Below the pieces are notes generated by a model that was given only the letters and a program-made list of their open reading frames with translations, was not told the origin of the DNA and did not search any database. 64,000 nt of DNA from Novosphingobium aureum (GTDB taxonomy: Bacteria; Pseudomonadota; Alphaproteobacteria; Sphingomonadales; Sphingomonadaceae), in NCBI RefSeq assembly GCF_015865035.1, contig NZ_JADZGI010000001.1, forward strand, positions 1,426,001 through 1,490,000. The letters are read 5' to 3'. The position numbers and the translations under genes are program-made. Below, one piece after another: positions 1 to 8,318 of the stretch; position 1 is the first letter of the stretch; each line of letters opens with the position of its first letter.

Positions 1-199
1 TCCCGTTGTCGACCGGCCGGGGCCGGCACCCACCGCGCGGGTGGTTTGTCCTGTGGCCGCACAGCGATACCCGCCTTGTGGGCACCTTGCTCTTGCAGCG
101 GCGCGGCTTAACCGAAAATGAGCACACCCGATAGCGGCTTTGTTCCGCACTGCCAACGTTGCGCACGCGATCCAGTCGGGGACGCGCGCGCCTGGCCGG

Positions 200-2557
200 T
201 CAGCGAAGGCCGATGTTCTTGAGGGCGAAGCGGATCTGGAACGAGTTGCCGCTGCGCGCATCGCCGTTCTCGATGTAGTCGCGCCGCCAGGTGAAGGCGA
301 TCTGCAGGCAGTCGTCCTCGTAGGCCGCGCCGATGCGGGTGCGCAGCGGCTGGAACCCGTCCGAACCGTAGAGCGGGTCCTCGCTCTCGTCGGTGAGGTT
401 GATCACCGCCGAGCCGAACAGCGACCAGTAGTTGGCAAAGGCGACACGCCCTGCGGCGCGCACTTCCTCGCGGTCGCGCAAGTCCTCGACCCGGCCCAGT
501 TCCGAATCGTCGGGCAGCACGGTCGAGTAGATGTTGCGGTTGAGCTTGGTGTAGCCGATCTCGGCATAGGTCCGGTTGTTGCCGATGACCGCGTCGAACT
601 CGTTGCGGCGCACCGCGAGGCTGTCCTTGTCGAGACGAATGCGGTGGATGAAATTGACGAAGTCGCGGTAGCGCACTTCGGTGCGCGCCACGAAGTCGGA
701 GACCTTTTCGCTGAGGCCGGTACCGTCGGGCAGCAAGGTGGGGTCGCTGTCGAGGCGGATCGACTGGCCGACCGTGGTGTTGATGCGCCAGCGCGGCCGC
801 TCGAAGCTCCAGTCGAAGCCGTACGTGAAGCGTGCGCCGTCCTCGATCCGGTCGTCGCCGGGGAAGCGGTTGAGCGCAAAGAGGTTGCCGGTCTCCAGCT
901 CGATCGCACGCGAATCCTCGTTGGGGATCGAGAGGTTGGGCACGCTGGGCGAGGCGACGATCTGGATGCGCGGGGTCAGCACCTGCGTGCCGCCGAAGAT
1001 CTCGCCGACCAGCGGCCACTCGACGTCGATCGCACCCAGCGGAAGGCCGCGCGTCTGCCAGCCCGGTTCGCCGCGATAGAGCAGGGTCGGGGTCTCGTAG
1101 TTCTCGGAGGAGTGGTAGATGTCACCGCGCAGCAGCCCGGTGAGCGTGATCACCTGGCCCATGCCGGTGATGCGCCGACGCGTCCACTGGGCGCTGGCGA
1201 TGGCGCGCTGCGTATCCTGCCCGTCGACACGGGTGACGACGTAGGAGTTGAGGCGGGTCTCGATCTTGCCGCCGAGCAGCGGGTCCTTGAACCTGCGGCG
1301 ATAGTCGACGACCGGTGCCGCGACCGGGATCTGGCCCTGATCGCGCGTCGATTGCATGGTCTGCGTGGCATAGCCCGCAATCGAGAGGAAGCTGTCGGCA
1401 TCGATGCGCTCGACGTCGACGAGCGAGCGCAGGCGGTCGTCGCGGCTGATGTCGTAGCGGCGCAGGAAGGTGCGGTCGGTCGCGCGGCGCAGCGAGGCCG
1501 TCACGCTCCAGTGATCGCTGAGCTGGAAGCGCCCGTTGGCGAAGATGTAGCCACGAAACGCGCTCTCGCCCAGGTTGCTCGGGTTCGAGCCGTAGATCGG
1601 GATGCGCTCGCTGGCCGTGGCATAGCCGGTGACCTGGTAGGCGCCCGAGCCGGTCAGCGCGCGATATTCGAGCGAGGCCATCGGCGCCGCTTCGGTATAG
1701 GCATAGACGGTACCGGTCAGATCGCGGTTCTCGTCGATCTTCCAGTAGTAGGACTGGTTGATCTCGATGCCGTTCGAAGGCGAGGAGCGCAGGTCCGGAA
1801 TGAGAAAGCCGGAAACCGCGTCGCCGTCGGTCGAGATGGTGAGGCCCAGGAGTGGCAGCTGCACCGCCCCGAACAGTTCGAGGCGCGCATCGGTGAAGCG
1901 CACGCGCTGCTGCGTTTCGGAATAGACCACGCTCTTGGCGACCACGCGCCAGGTCGGCGTCTTGGGGCAGCCGTCCGAATTGGCGACAGCGCATCCGGTA
2001 TAGGCCGCCTGGTTGAGGACGACGTCGCCGTTGCCGAGGCGCTGGCCGTCCTGCGCGGCGAGGCGTCCGCCCTCGCGCAGCACCAGCAGCAGGTTCTCGA
2101 GCATGCCGGTCTTGAGCTCGTCGGTCAGCTCGACCTTGTCGGTGAACAGCTGGTTGCCGTTCTCGTCGACCATGCGCACGTTGCCGCTCGCGGTGATCTC
2201 GCCGCTCTGCTGGTTCCACGAGACCGAATCGGCGCGCACCGACTGGCCGTCGCGGCGCAGCACGACATTGCCTGTCGCGGTGACCTGTCCGGCGTCGTCT
2301 CCCGAGCCTTGCGCATATTCGACGACGTCGGCCTCGAACGCGATCGGGACCGCGTCTTCGGTCTCGGGCGCGGGCTTGGGCGGCGCTTCGGTGATCGGCG
2401 CTTCCTCGGCAGGCCGGTTGAAATCCTGCGCGCTGGCGGCATCCGCCGGCACGAACGCGGCAAGGCCGCCTGCTATGACGAGCGCGAGAGCGCTGAGCGA
2501 GACGGGTTGCAGGCGGCGGGAAAAGGCGTGCAGCGAGGTCGGAACGGCCGGGAGCAT
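200..2557 (-). CDS. lptD: LPS-assembly protein LptD
   Basis: Outer-membrane beta-barrel of about 785 aa that inserts lipopolysaccharide into the outer leaflet with LptE. The N-terminus has a Sec signal peptide (hydrophobic run, then an ADAASA-Q type cleavage region near residue 42). An OstA/LptA-like jellyroll follows (roughly residues 65-175, repeated T-A-x-G-N-V and A-S-G-N-V strands) and then a long barrel ending in R. Length fits LptD. I chose the ATG at 2557 because it puts the signal peptide at the N-terminus. An in-frame ATG at 2620 would add 21 basic residues and cannot be excluded. It is divergent from pepA. In relatives surA/pdxA often lie downstream, but here that would be outside the window. 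Confidence 0.93.
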   Translation of the reverse strand: MLPAVPTSLHAFSRRLQPVSLSALALVIAGGLAAFVPADAASAQDFNRPAEEAPITEAPPKPAPETEDAVPIAFEADVVEYAQGSGDDAGQVTATGNVVLRRDGQSVRADSVSWNQQSGEITASGNVRMVDENGNQLFTDKVELTDELKTGMLENLLLVLREGGRLAAQDGQRLGNGDVVLNQAAYTGCAVANSDGCPKTPTWRVVAKSVVYSETQQRVRFTDARLELFGAVQLPLLGLTISTDGDAVSGFLIPDLRSSPSNGIEINQSYYWKIDENRDLTGTVYAYTEAAPMASLEYRALTGSGAYQVTGYATASERIPIYGSNPSNLGESAFRGYIFANGRFQLSDHWSVTASLRRATDRTFLRRYDISRDDRLRSLVDVERIDADSFLSIAGYATQTMQSTRDQGQIPVAAPVVDYRRRFKDPLLGGKIETRLNSYVVTRVDGQDTQRAIASAQWTRRRITGMGQVITLTGLLRGDIYHSSENYETPTLLYRGEPGWQTRGLPLGAIDVEWPLVGEIFGGTQVLTPRIQIVASPSVPNLSIPNEDSRAIELETGNLFALNRFPGDDRIEDGARFTYGFDWSFERPRWRINTTVGQSIRLDSDPTLLPDGTGLSEKVSDFVARTEVRYRDFVNFIHRIRLDKDSLAVRRNEFDAVIGNNRTYAEIGYTKLNRNIYSTVLPDDSELGRVEDLRDREEVRAAGRVAFANYWSLFGSAVINLTDESEDPLYGSDGFQPLRTRIGAAYEDDCLQIAFTWRRDYIENGDARSGNSFQIRFALKNIGLR

Positions 2558-2684
2558 GGCTTGCCTATCGCACCGCCCGTGCCTAACTGCAATCCATCGA
2601 TGCGGCAAAGCGAACAGCATGGCGGTTCATTCCCGTGAGGCTGGCCAACGCGGCCCGCAATGAGAACAGAATTCAGGAGAATCC

Positions 2685-4148
2685 ATGAAGATCCAGATCC
2701 TTGACGCGGCTACTACCCCGACCGCGCGCCTCGTCGCCCGCCTCGTCACCCAGGATTCGCTGCCCGCCGACCTCGAGCCGGTCCTGAGCGAGGGCGCGGC
2801 GATGGCCCGATTCACCGGCAAGCCGGGCCAGACCTTCGAAGGTTTCGCCGAGCGTTCGGGCAAGGTCGTGCGCGTCGCGCTGGCAGGTATCGGCAAGGCC
2901 GATGCCGAGGATCGCAAGGCCACGCTCGAGAAGGCAGGCGCCGCGCTCGTTGCCAAGTACCTCGTCTCGGGCGAGACCGCGCTGGCGCTGGACGTGTCCG
3001 ACGCCGCGCTCTCGGCCGAGGAAGCGGTCGCGGTGCTGACCGGCGCCTGGCTGCGCGCTTGGCGCTGGGATGCCTACCGCACCACGCTAGCCGACGACAA
3101 GAAGCCGAGCCTCGCCTCGCTCGAGCTGGTCGGCGCGCCCGAGGGCACCCAAGCGCTCTGGGCGATCGAACAGGGCGTTGCCGAAGGCGTCGCCTTCACC
3201 CGCGAGCTCGTCACCGAGCCTGCCAACACGATCTATCCCGAGAGCTTCGTCGAGCGCTGCAAGGCGCGCATGGAAGGTTCGGGCCTCACCATCCGCGTCC
3301 TCGACGATGCCGAGATGAAGGAACTGGGCATGGGCGCGCTGCTCGGCGTCGCGCAGGGCTCGGTGCGTCCCGCGCGCCTGCTCGTGATGGAGTGGATGGG
3401 CGGCAAGGACGGGGACAAGCCGGTCGCCTTCGTCGGCAAGGGCGTCACCTTCGACACCGGCGGCATCAGCCTCAAGCAGCCCGGCGGCATGGAAGACATG
3501 AAGTGGGACATGGGCGGCGCCGGCGCGGTTGCGGGCACCATGCTCGCGCTCGCCAAGCGCAAGGCCAGGGCCAACGTCGTCGGCCTGTGCGGTCTCGTCG
3601 AGAACATGCCCGACGGCAATGCGCAGCGTCCCGGTGACGTCGTCACCACCATGTCGGGCCAGACCGTCGAGGTGATCAACACCGACGCCGAGGGCCGCCT
3701 CGTCATGTGCGACGTGCTGACTTACGCGCAGAAGACCTACGATCCCGCGCGCATCCTCGACGTCGCCACGCTGACCGGCGCGATCCTGGTCTCGCTGGCG
3801 CACGAATACGCAGGGCTGTTCTCGAACGACGACGCGCTTGCTGCCGACCTCGATGCTGCAGGCAAGGCCTCGGGCGACCGCGTGTGGCGCATGCCGATGG
3901 GCCCGGCCTACGACAAGCAGCTCGACAGCGCGATCGCCGACATGAAGAACGTGGGCACCCGCTTCGGCGGCTCGATCACGGCCGCGCAGTACCTCTTGCG
4001 CTTCATCGACAAGGGCCGTCCCTGGGCGCACCTCGACATCGCCGGGATGGCCTGGGCCGACAAGCCCGGCGCGACCTGGGACAAGGGCGCGACCGGCTAC
4101 GGCGTGCGTCTGCTCGACCGCCTGATCCGCGACACGGCGGAAGGCTGA
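2685..4148 (+). CDS. pepA: leucyl aminopeptidase (M17 family)
   Basis: Cytosolic dimanganese/dizinc aminopeptidase, 487 aa, the normal PepA length. The metal and catalytic residues expected for M17 are visible: K252 and D257 in the VGKGVTFDTGG block, K264, D275 in WDMGG, and the hallmark NTDAEGR at 332-338 giving D334, E336 and R338. The start follows a clear AGGAG 8 nt upstream of the ATG. The gene is followed after 23 nt by holC in the same direction, an order shared with many proteobacteria. Confidence 0.96.
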   Translation: MKIQILDAATTPTARLVARLVTQDSLPADLEPVLSEGAAMARFTGKPGQTFEGFAERSGKVVRVALAGIGKADAEDRKATLEKAGAALVAKYLVSGETALALDVSDAALSAEEAVAVLTGAWLRAWRWDAYRTTLADDKKPSLASLELVGAPEGTQALWAIEQGVAEGVAFTRELVTEPANTIYPESFVERCKARMEGSGLTIRVLDDAEMKELGMGALLGVAQGSVRPARLLVMEWMGGKDGDKPVAFVGKGVTFDTGGISLKQPGGMEDMKWDMGGAGAVAGTMLALAKRKARANVVGLCGLVENMPDGNAQRPGDVVTTMSGQTVEVINTDAEGRLVMCDVLTYAQKTYDPARILDVATLTGAILVSLAHEYAGLFSNDDALAADLDAAGKASGDRVWRMPMGPAYDKQLDSAIADMKNVGTRFGGSITAAQYLLRFIDKGRPWAHLDIAGMAWADKPGATWDKGATGYGVRLLDRLIRDTAEG

Positions 4149-4171
4149 GGACGCGAAGGGGGCCGCGGCTG

Positions 4172-4615
4172 ATGCGCGTGATGTTCTACCAGCTCAGCCG
4201 CGACCCCGCCCCGGCGGTCGTCCCGCTTCTCGCGAAGAAGTCGCTCGAGGCGGGCGAGCGCGTCCTCGTCGTCGCGGGCGAGGAAGCGCAGCGCAGCGCG
4301 ATCTCGCGAAGCCTGTGGAGCCTCTCGCCCGAGAGCTTTCTCGCCAACGGCGATGCGCTCGAACCCCATGCCGAGCGCCAGCCGGTGCTGCTCTCCGACA
4401 AGGTCGAGCCCGCCAACGGCGCACGCTTCCTGTTCCTCGCCGATGGCCAGTGGCGCGAGGGCGATGCCAGCTTCGATCGCGTGTTCTACCTCTTCGACGC
4501 CGAGACCGTGCAACAGGCGCGCCAGGTCTGGAAGGACCTGCGCGGGCGCGAGGGGATCACCAAGGAATACTGGGCGCAGGAAGACGGACGCTGGGCCAAA
4601 AAGGCCTCGGAATAG
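4172..4615 (+). CDS. holC: DNA polymerase III chi subunit
   Basis: 147 aa. The chi subunit links the clamp loader to single-strand binding protein. The protein begins MRVMFYQLSRDP and keeps the family pattern: LAKKSLEAGERVLV, then a VEPANGARFLFLADG block, a DRVFYLFD strand and a C-terminal Y-W-x-Q-x-x-G-x-W motif. Start ATG is 23 nt after the pepA stop with a purine-rich AAGGGGG upstream. Position behind pepA supports the call. Confidence 0.9.
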   Translation: MRVMFYQLSRDPAPAVVPLLAKKSLEAGERVLVVAGEEAQRSAISRSLWSLSPESFLANGDALEPHAERQPVLLSDKVEPANGARFLFLADGQWREGDASFDRVFYLFDAETVQQARQVWKDLRGREGITKEYWAQEDGRWAKKASE

Positions 4616-4838
4616 GGCCGGGCTCTCGCTGTCCGCTTGAGCTTTTGTGCCGTGGAGAGCGGGACTTGCTTGCGCTCCGCTTTGGCGAGGAGGCAGCGTC
4701 GGCAATGCGCCCATGCGAGCGGTTCAATTGGGAGAATAGCCCTTACGTGAGCGGTCAGTCCGATTATAACTAAAGTTGGAGCAAAGACGCGGTTCAGGTC
4801 AGCGCCGTGGAACGGCAGGATCCTGCTAGTATTAGGCA

Positions 4839-4970
4839 ATGATGCAAAAGCATTTCCTGAAACCGCACATCGTTAAACTTGAATTCACGGCATCAATCGA
4901 TAATGTCATTGCGGGGCGAGACAAGGCCATCATGGAAATGACCGAACGAGCCAAAGCGGGAGGAGCGTAG
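4839..4970 (+). CDS. possible small hypothetical ORF (43 aa)
   Basis: An open frame too short to be obvious: it starts with two adjacent ATG codons and ends in TAG, giving a 43-aa product beginning MMQKHFLKPHIVK. No good ribosome binding site is visible and codon use is less GC-rich than in the flanking genes. It lies in a low-GC island shared with the next membrane-protein gene, so it could be a recently acquired small gene or chance. No homologue recognised. Confidence 0.22.
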   Translation: MMQKHFLKPHIVKLEFTASIDNVIAGRDKAIMEMTERAKAGGA

Positions 4971-5033
4971 CGTTATCGGGCCCTCGGATTGCGCGAGATA
5001 TTTGGGCATGGGCAAACTCTGGGACTTACATCA

Positions 5034-5531
5034 ATGAACGTGATGGCTTTTAGTCGGGGGATGGGGCGGGTTCTCGGACTGATCGGGAACGTGCTTGGCT
5101 ACCTTGTGGTCTACACTATTGGTGCGGGTGTTTGCCTCGGTGCACTGGGTACGATGGCCGCCGAATTCTATCCGGGAGCGCCTCGTTGGTTCCTTTATGT
5201 TTTAGTCGTCGTCTCGTTGATCCCGCCAACTGTTGTGCTGTTCTCCCGACACAAGCGCATTGATGCACCGGAAGTCGAATACCAAGGGGCTGAGCGGATC
5301 ATTTCGCACGGCGATCCCACGGGGGATTATACCCTCAAGGGCATTGCGTCGGACTTCGGCTCATTGGTCTGGGGCTTCTCTGCGCGGGTGATTGCGCTTG
5401 TGTTCAGCGTTGTCGTTCTGGGTGCACTGATCCTGACCGTCTATTATCTTTGGACCTCCATGACGATCCCCATTGCGATCATTTTCGGAGCGTGCATTAT
5501 CGGCTCCTGCATCCTCACACTTCGCCGTTGA
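5034..5531 (+). CDS. hypothetical membrane protein
   Basis: About 165 aa with four predicted hydrophobic segments arranged as two hairpins (residues roughly 10-35, 45-65, 110-135, 140-160) and a short cytosolic or periplasmic loop between them. No family recognised. The start is uncertain: TTG at 4989, ATG at 5034, ATG at 5043 and ATG at 5060 are all in frame, and none has a strong Shine-Dalgarno. I chose the first ATG. Base composition is visibly lower in GC than the neighbours, which suggests transfer. Confidence 0.6.
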   Translation: MNVMAFSRGMGRVLGLIGNVLGYLVVYTIGAGVCLGALGTMAAEFYPGAPRWFLYVLVVVSLIPPTVVLFSRHKRIDAPEVEYQGAERIISHGDPTGDYTLKGIASDFGSLVWGFSARVIALVFSVVVLGALILTVYYLWTSMTIPIAIIFGACIIGSCILTLRR

Positions 5532-5947
5532 GCCATTTCACAGTTGATCAGTGGTTGCCGACTGACTACCTGCGCCAACGTTCGGGACGATATAGCGCTG
5601 ATGCGCCAAGTTGCCGAGCCGGCGGCAAGTGGTCGCAAAGCCGGCAGCCTTGACCTGAGGGCTTAATGCTCGCGGCATGACCAGTGTCGGCGTAACCTGG
5701 CACTGCCTTCGTCGCGGCGCTAGAACGGCTTTTTGTGGTCGCTAGGCCTTGCAGCTGAACGGCTCTATCTCTGTATCTGCGCTCCAAACGCGACATTCCG
5801 CCACCGGCGCACATCCGCAGCCCCACTAACCCTACACGCTCTCAAAACCCCGCCATTTCGCTCTAAAATCCGCCAGTGTTGACCAGAGCACACGGAATCG
5901 TTCTAATCGCGCCCACAAGACAACGACAGACGGGGGCGGTGCAGGGC
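5532..5947. other. intergenic stretch without convincing gene
   Basis: About 415 bases between two small membrane-protein genes. Short open frames exist on both strands but none has a ribosome binding site or a recognisable product. The composition (mixed AT-rich words, several small dyads) differs from coding DNA on either side. It may be decayed sequence linked to the low-GC island just upstream. Confidence 0.4.
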
Positions 5948-6115
5948 ATGGCAAAGGCGGAACCGGCGAAGTTTTCCTTCGGCATCATTGGCGGCCTGCT
6001 GGCCGGCGTCATCTTCGACAATATCGCGCTCGGGCTGCTGATCGGCATCGTCGCCGGGGTGGGGTTTGCCAATTTTGGCGCGAAGGAAAGTGGCGCGGAC
6101 GAAGAGGTCGAATGA
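5948..6115 (+). CDS. small glycine-zipper membrane protein
   Basis: 55 aa starting MAKAEPAKFSFG. One or two hydrophobic segments rich in glycine (G-G-L-L-A-G, G-I-V-A-G-V-G) fill residues 10-43, with an acidic C-terminus ending in DEEVE. This resembles glycine-zipper membrane peptides but no named family is recognised. An in-frame GTG at 5876 would add 24 residues without membrane character, so the ATG is preferred. Confidence 0.5.
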   Translation: MAKAEPAKFSFGIIGGLLAGVIFDNIALGLLIGIVAGVGFANFGAKESGADEEVE

Positions 6116-6224
6116 CTTCGCTCACGGCGATCGCGCTCAAGTTGACAGGGCGCGAGGCTGCGCACTAGGCGCTGGGGCAGGGCGCGGCGGCTTGCGCGCG
6201 TCCTCAGGGCAAGGGGCCGGCGGC

Positions 6225-6506
6225 ATGACACCTCAGGAACAGCTTTCGCTCTTTGCCCGCGGCGTCGATGCGCTGGGCGGGGCAGGGGCGGCGGCGCGCA
6301 CGCTCAGTTGTTCGCAAGGGGCGATCGAGGCGGTGCTCGGCGGCGAGACTGCGCTGCACGAGGGCTGGCTGCGCGCGATCTCGATTGCGCTGCTCGACCA
6401 TGCCAACTTGTGCCGCGCGCTCGAGCGCGGGCTTTCGCCCGACTTTCCCTCCAACCTGCTCGAAGGGCAGGCGCGCGGCGCGGTCGCGCGCGGCGGGCGC
6501 GCCTGA
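6225..6506 (+). CDS. hypothetical protein, possible helix-turn-helix
   Basis: 93 aa. The central part (A-A-R-T-L-S-C-S-Q-G-A-I-E-A-V-L-G-G) reads like a Cro/YdaS-style helix-turn-helix in which a residue ladder skips to recognise operator DNA, but the match is weak. The start ATG has AAGGGG about 10 nt upstream. It sits upstream of ndk with a 138-nt gap, so it may be an independent unit. Confidence 0.5.
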   Translation: MTPQEQLSLFARGVDALGGAGAAARTLSCSQGAIEAVLGGETALHEGWLRAISIALLDHANLCRALERGLSPDFPSNLLEGQARGAVARGGRA

Positions 6507-6644
6507 GAGCCGTTCCTGCCGGATCGCGCGCCGTAGCGGCCTGATCGTGCGCCATCGCGGCGCAAGCTCTCCTTGCGGAGCGCCGCGAACCGGGCTAGTG
6601 GCGCGCGCAACCCATTACCCATCCCTTTTTCAAGGATTGAACCC

Positions 6645-7067
6645 ATGGCGGTTACCCGCACCTTCTCGATCATCAAGCCCGACGCCACCCGTCGCAACCT
6701 GACCGGCGCCATCACCAAGATGCTCGAAGATGCCGGCCTTCGCGTCGTCGCCTCGAAGCGCATCCAGATGACCAAGGAACAGGCCGAAGGCTTCTACGCC
6801 GTCCACGCCGAGCGTCCCTTCTTCGGCGACCTCGTCTCGTTCATGATCTCGGGTCCCGTGGTCGTGCAGGTCCTCGAGGGCGAAGACGCCGTCAAGGCCA
6901 ACCGCGACGTGATGGGCGCCACCAACCCGGCCGACGCTGCTGAGGGCACCATCCGCAAGACCTTCGCCGAATCGATCGAAGCCAACTCGGCGCACGGTTC
7001 GGACTCGGACGAGAACGCGGCGATCGAGATCGCCTACTTCTTCAAGCCCGAAGAGATCGTCGGCTGA
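6645..7067 (+). CDS. ndk: nucleoside diphosphate kinase
   Basis: 140 aa, the usual length. It transfers the gamma phosphate between nucleoside triphosphates through a phosphohistidine. Visible hallmarks are K11 in the IIKPDAT start, the HAERPFFGDLVSFM strand-helix and the active-site His117 in N-S-A-H-G-S-D. The start follows AAGGA 8 nt upstream. A strong intrinsic terminator lies 32 nt after the stop codon, so the gene is probably monocistronic. Confidence 0.97.
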   Translation: MAVTRTFSIIKPDATRRNLTGAITKMLEDAGLRVVASKRIQMTKEQAEGFYAVHAERPFFGDLVSFMISGPVVVQVLEGEDAVKANRDVMGATNPADAAEGTIRKTFAESIEANSAHGSDSDENAAIEIAYFFKPEEIVG

Positions 7068-7098
7068 TCCGACCGGTCCGCAAGGCACCGAAATCGTG

Positions 7099-7128
7099 AA
7101 AGGGCCGTCCTTCGGGGCGGCCCTTTTC
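7099..7128 (+). terminator. intrinsic terminator of ndk
   Basis: A perfect 9-bp stem AAAGGGCCG / CGGCCCTTT at 7099-7107 and 7118-7126, extended by GC pairs across a UUCG tetraloop and ending in a T run. It lies directly downstream of ndk. Confidence 0.9.
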
Positions 7129-7281
7129 GTTTGCGCCCGGTCCGCAAGAGCAATGTCCTTGCATACCACACCGAGTGTGCATTTTTGCACGTATCCACGA
7201 AAAGGCGTACAAGAGAGCCTGGGAGAAGCGGACGGCCGCATTCTTGTCCGCTTCGGTCACTCACCAAGGGAGGACCGGGTC

Positions 7282-8019
7282 ATGCGTGCTACCATCTATC
7301 TCGTCTTCGCGACGCTGTGCTATTTCGCGTTCTTTGCCGTGTTTCTCTATTTCGTCGGCTTCCTTGCCGGGCTGCCGTTCATGCCCGGACACATCGACAA
7401 GGGACCCGTCGCATCGCCCGGCGTGGCGATCCTTATCGATCTGGCGCTGGTCGCGATGTTCGGCATCCAGCACTCGGTCATGGCCCGCAAGCCCTTCAAG
7501 CAGGCGCTGACCCGCGTCGTGCCCCAGCCGCTCGAGCGCAGCGTCTACGTGCTGGCATCTTCCCTCGTGCTGCTTGCGGTCATGCTCTTGTGGCATCCGC
7601 TGCCGGGCGTGGTCTGGCAGATCGAGGCGCAGGGGCTGCGCATGACGGTCTGGGGCATCTTCGTCTTCGGCATCTCGATGGTGTTCCTCTCGACCTGGCT
7701 GATCGACCACTTCGAGCTCTTCGGACTGTCGCAACCCTGGCGCGAGATGCGCCGCAAGCCGGCGCAGCCACCGCGCTTTCGCACGCCGCTGTTCTACCGC
7801 TTCGTGCGCCACCCGCTCTATCTGGGCTTCCTGATCGCGCTATGGGCCGCGCCGACGATGAGCGCGGGCCACGTGCTCTTCGCCTTCGGCATGACCGCCT
7901 ACATCTTCATTGGCGCGCGGCTGGAGGAGCGCGATCTCGCCGGACAGTTCGGCGAGACCTATCGCCAATACCAGCGCGAAGTCGGCTTCCTCGTCCACGG
8001 GGCGGGACGCCGCGGCTGA
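7282..8019 (+). CDS. membrane methyltransferase of the NnrU/isoprenylcysteine (MddA-like) family
   Basis: 245 aa with five or six transmembrane helices. Features are QHSVMARKPFK after the second helix, LERSVYVL, a final block FYRFVRHPLYLGFLI that forms the SAM-binding region in isoprenylcysteine methyltransferase relatives, and a terminal E-E-R-D-L-x-x-x-F-G-x-x-Y-x-x-Y. The overall pattern is that of MddA, which methylates methanethiol to dimethyl sulfide, but NnrU and other ICMT-like proteins share it, so the substrate is inference. Start ATG has GGGAGGA 10 nt upstream. Confidence 0.72.
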   Translation: MRATIYLVFATLCYFAFFAVFLYFVGFLAGLPFMPGHIDKGPVASPGVAILIDLALVAMFGIQHSVMARKPFKQALTRVVPQPLERSVYVLASSLVLLAVMLLWHPLPGVVWQIEAQGLRMTVWGIFVFGISMVFLSTWLIDHFELFGLSQPWREMRRKPAQPPRFRTPLFYRFVRHPLYLGFLIALWAAPTMSAGHVLFAFGMTAYIFIGARLEERDLAGQFGETYRQYQREVGFLVHGAGRRG

Positions 8020-8028
8020 ACACCGACG

Positions 8029-8059
8029 GGTTAGTTAAGGGTAATTAACTAAGCTAACC
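8029..8059. repeat. AT-rich inverted repeat
   Basis: GGTTAG (8029-8034) is mirrored by CTAACC (8054-8059), and inside it TTAA (8035-8038) faces TTAAC (8045-8049). It lies between the methyltransferase stop and the small secreted ORF. It could be an operator, a hairpin at the transcript end, or an off-spaced CtrA-like pair of TTAA half sites (spacing 6 instead of the usual 7). Confidence 0.45.
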
Positions 8060-8166
8060 TGCCGGGACGGGGTATCTTTCCGGGAACGGGCCGCAGCGTG
8101 CCCGGGTGCGATGCAAGGCATGCGTCGCGTCCGGGCCATCGAGCGGCCGTTCAGGGGGGAAGTCAG

Positions 8167-8286
8167 ATGAAGCTGGGTGGAACGTTCCTGTTCGTCGCCA
8201 TGGTCTCGTTCGGAGCCGCCATGGCCATGTCGACCTTCGCGGCATCCGTGCCGGACGAGAGGCCGGTCGCTCTCGCCGCGCGCTGA
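8167..8286 (+). CDS. small secreted or membrane-anchored peptide
   Basis: 39 aa. A very good Shine-Dalgarno (AGGGGGGAAG) precedes the ATG. The product is nearly all signal-peptide-like: M-K-L, a hydrophobic core to about residue 25, A-A-S cleavage-like residues and a short tail. No family recognised. The strong translation signal argues that it is real. Confidence 0.5.
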   Translation: MKLGGTFLFVAMVSFGAAMAMSTFAASVPDERPVALAAR

Positions 8287-8318
8287 CCGGATTGCCAGAG
8301 CGCGCCAGGGTCCTGACC

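Noticed and set aside
140..2638. Long plus-strand frame of about 830 codons opposite lptD
   Set aside because: It mirrors lptD on the other strand, has no ribosome binding site or recognisable family, and high-GC genomes commonly give such antisense frames.
5566..5826. 86-codon minus-strand frame in the intergenic stretch
   Set aside because: No translation signal and no sensible composition; regarded as chance.
8035..8049. CtrA binding site at the TTAA pair
   Set aside because: Spacing between half sites is 6 rather than the usual 7, so I kept it only as an inverted repeat.
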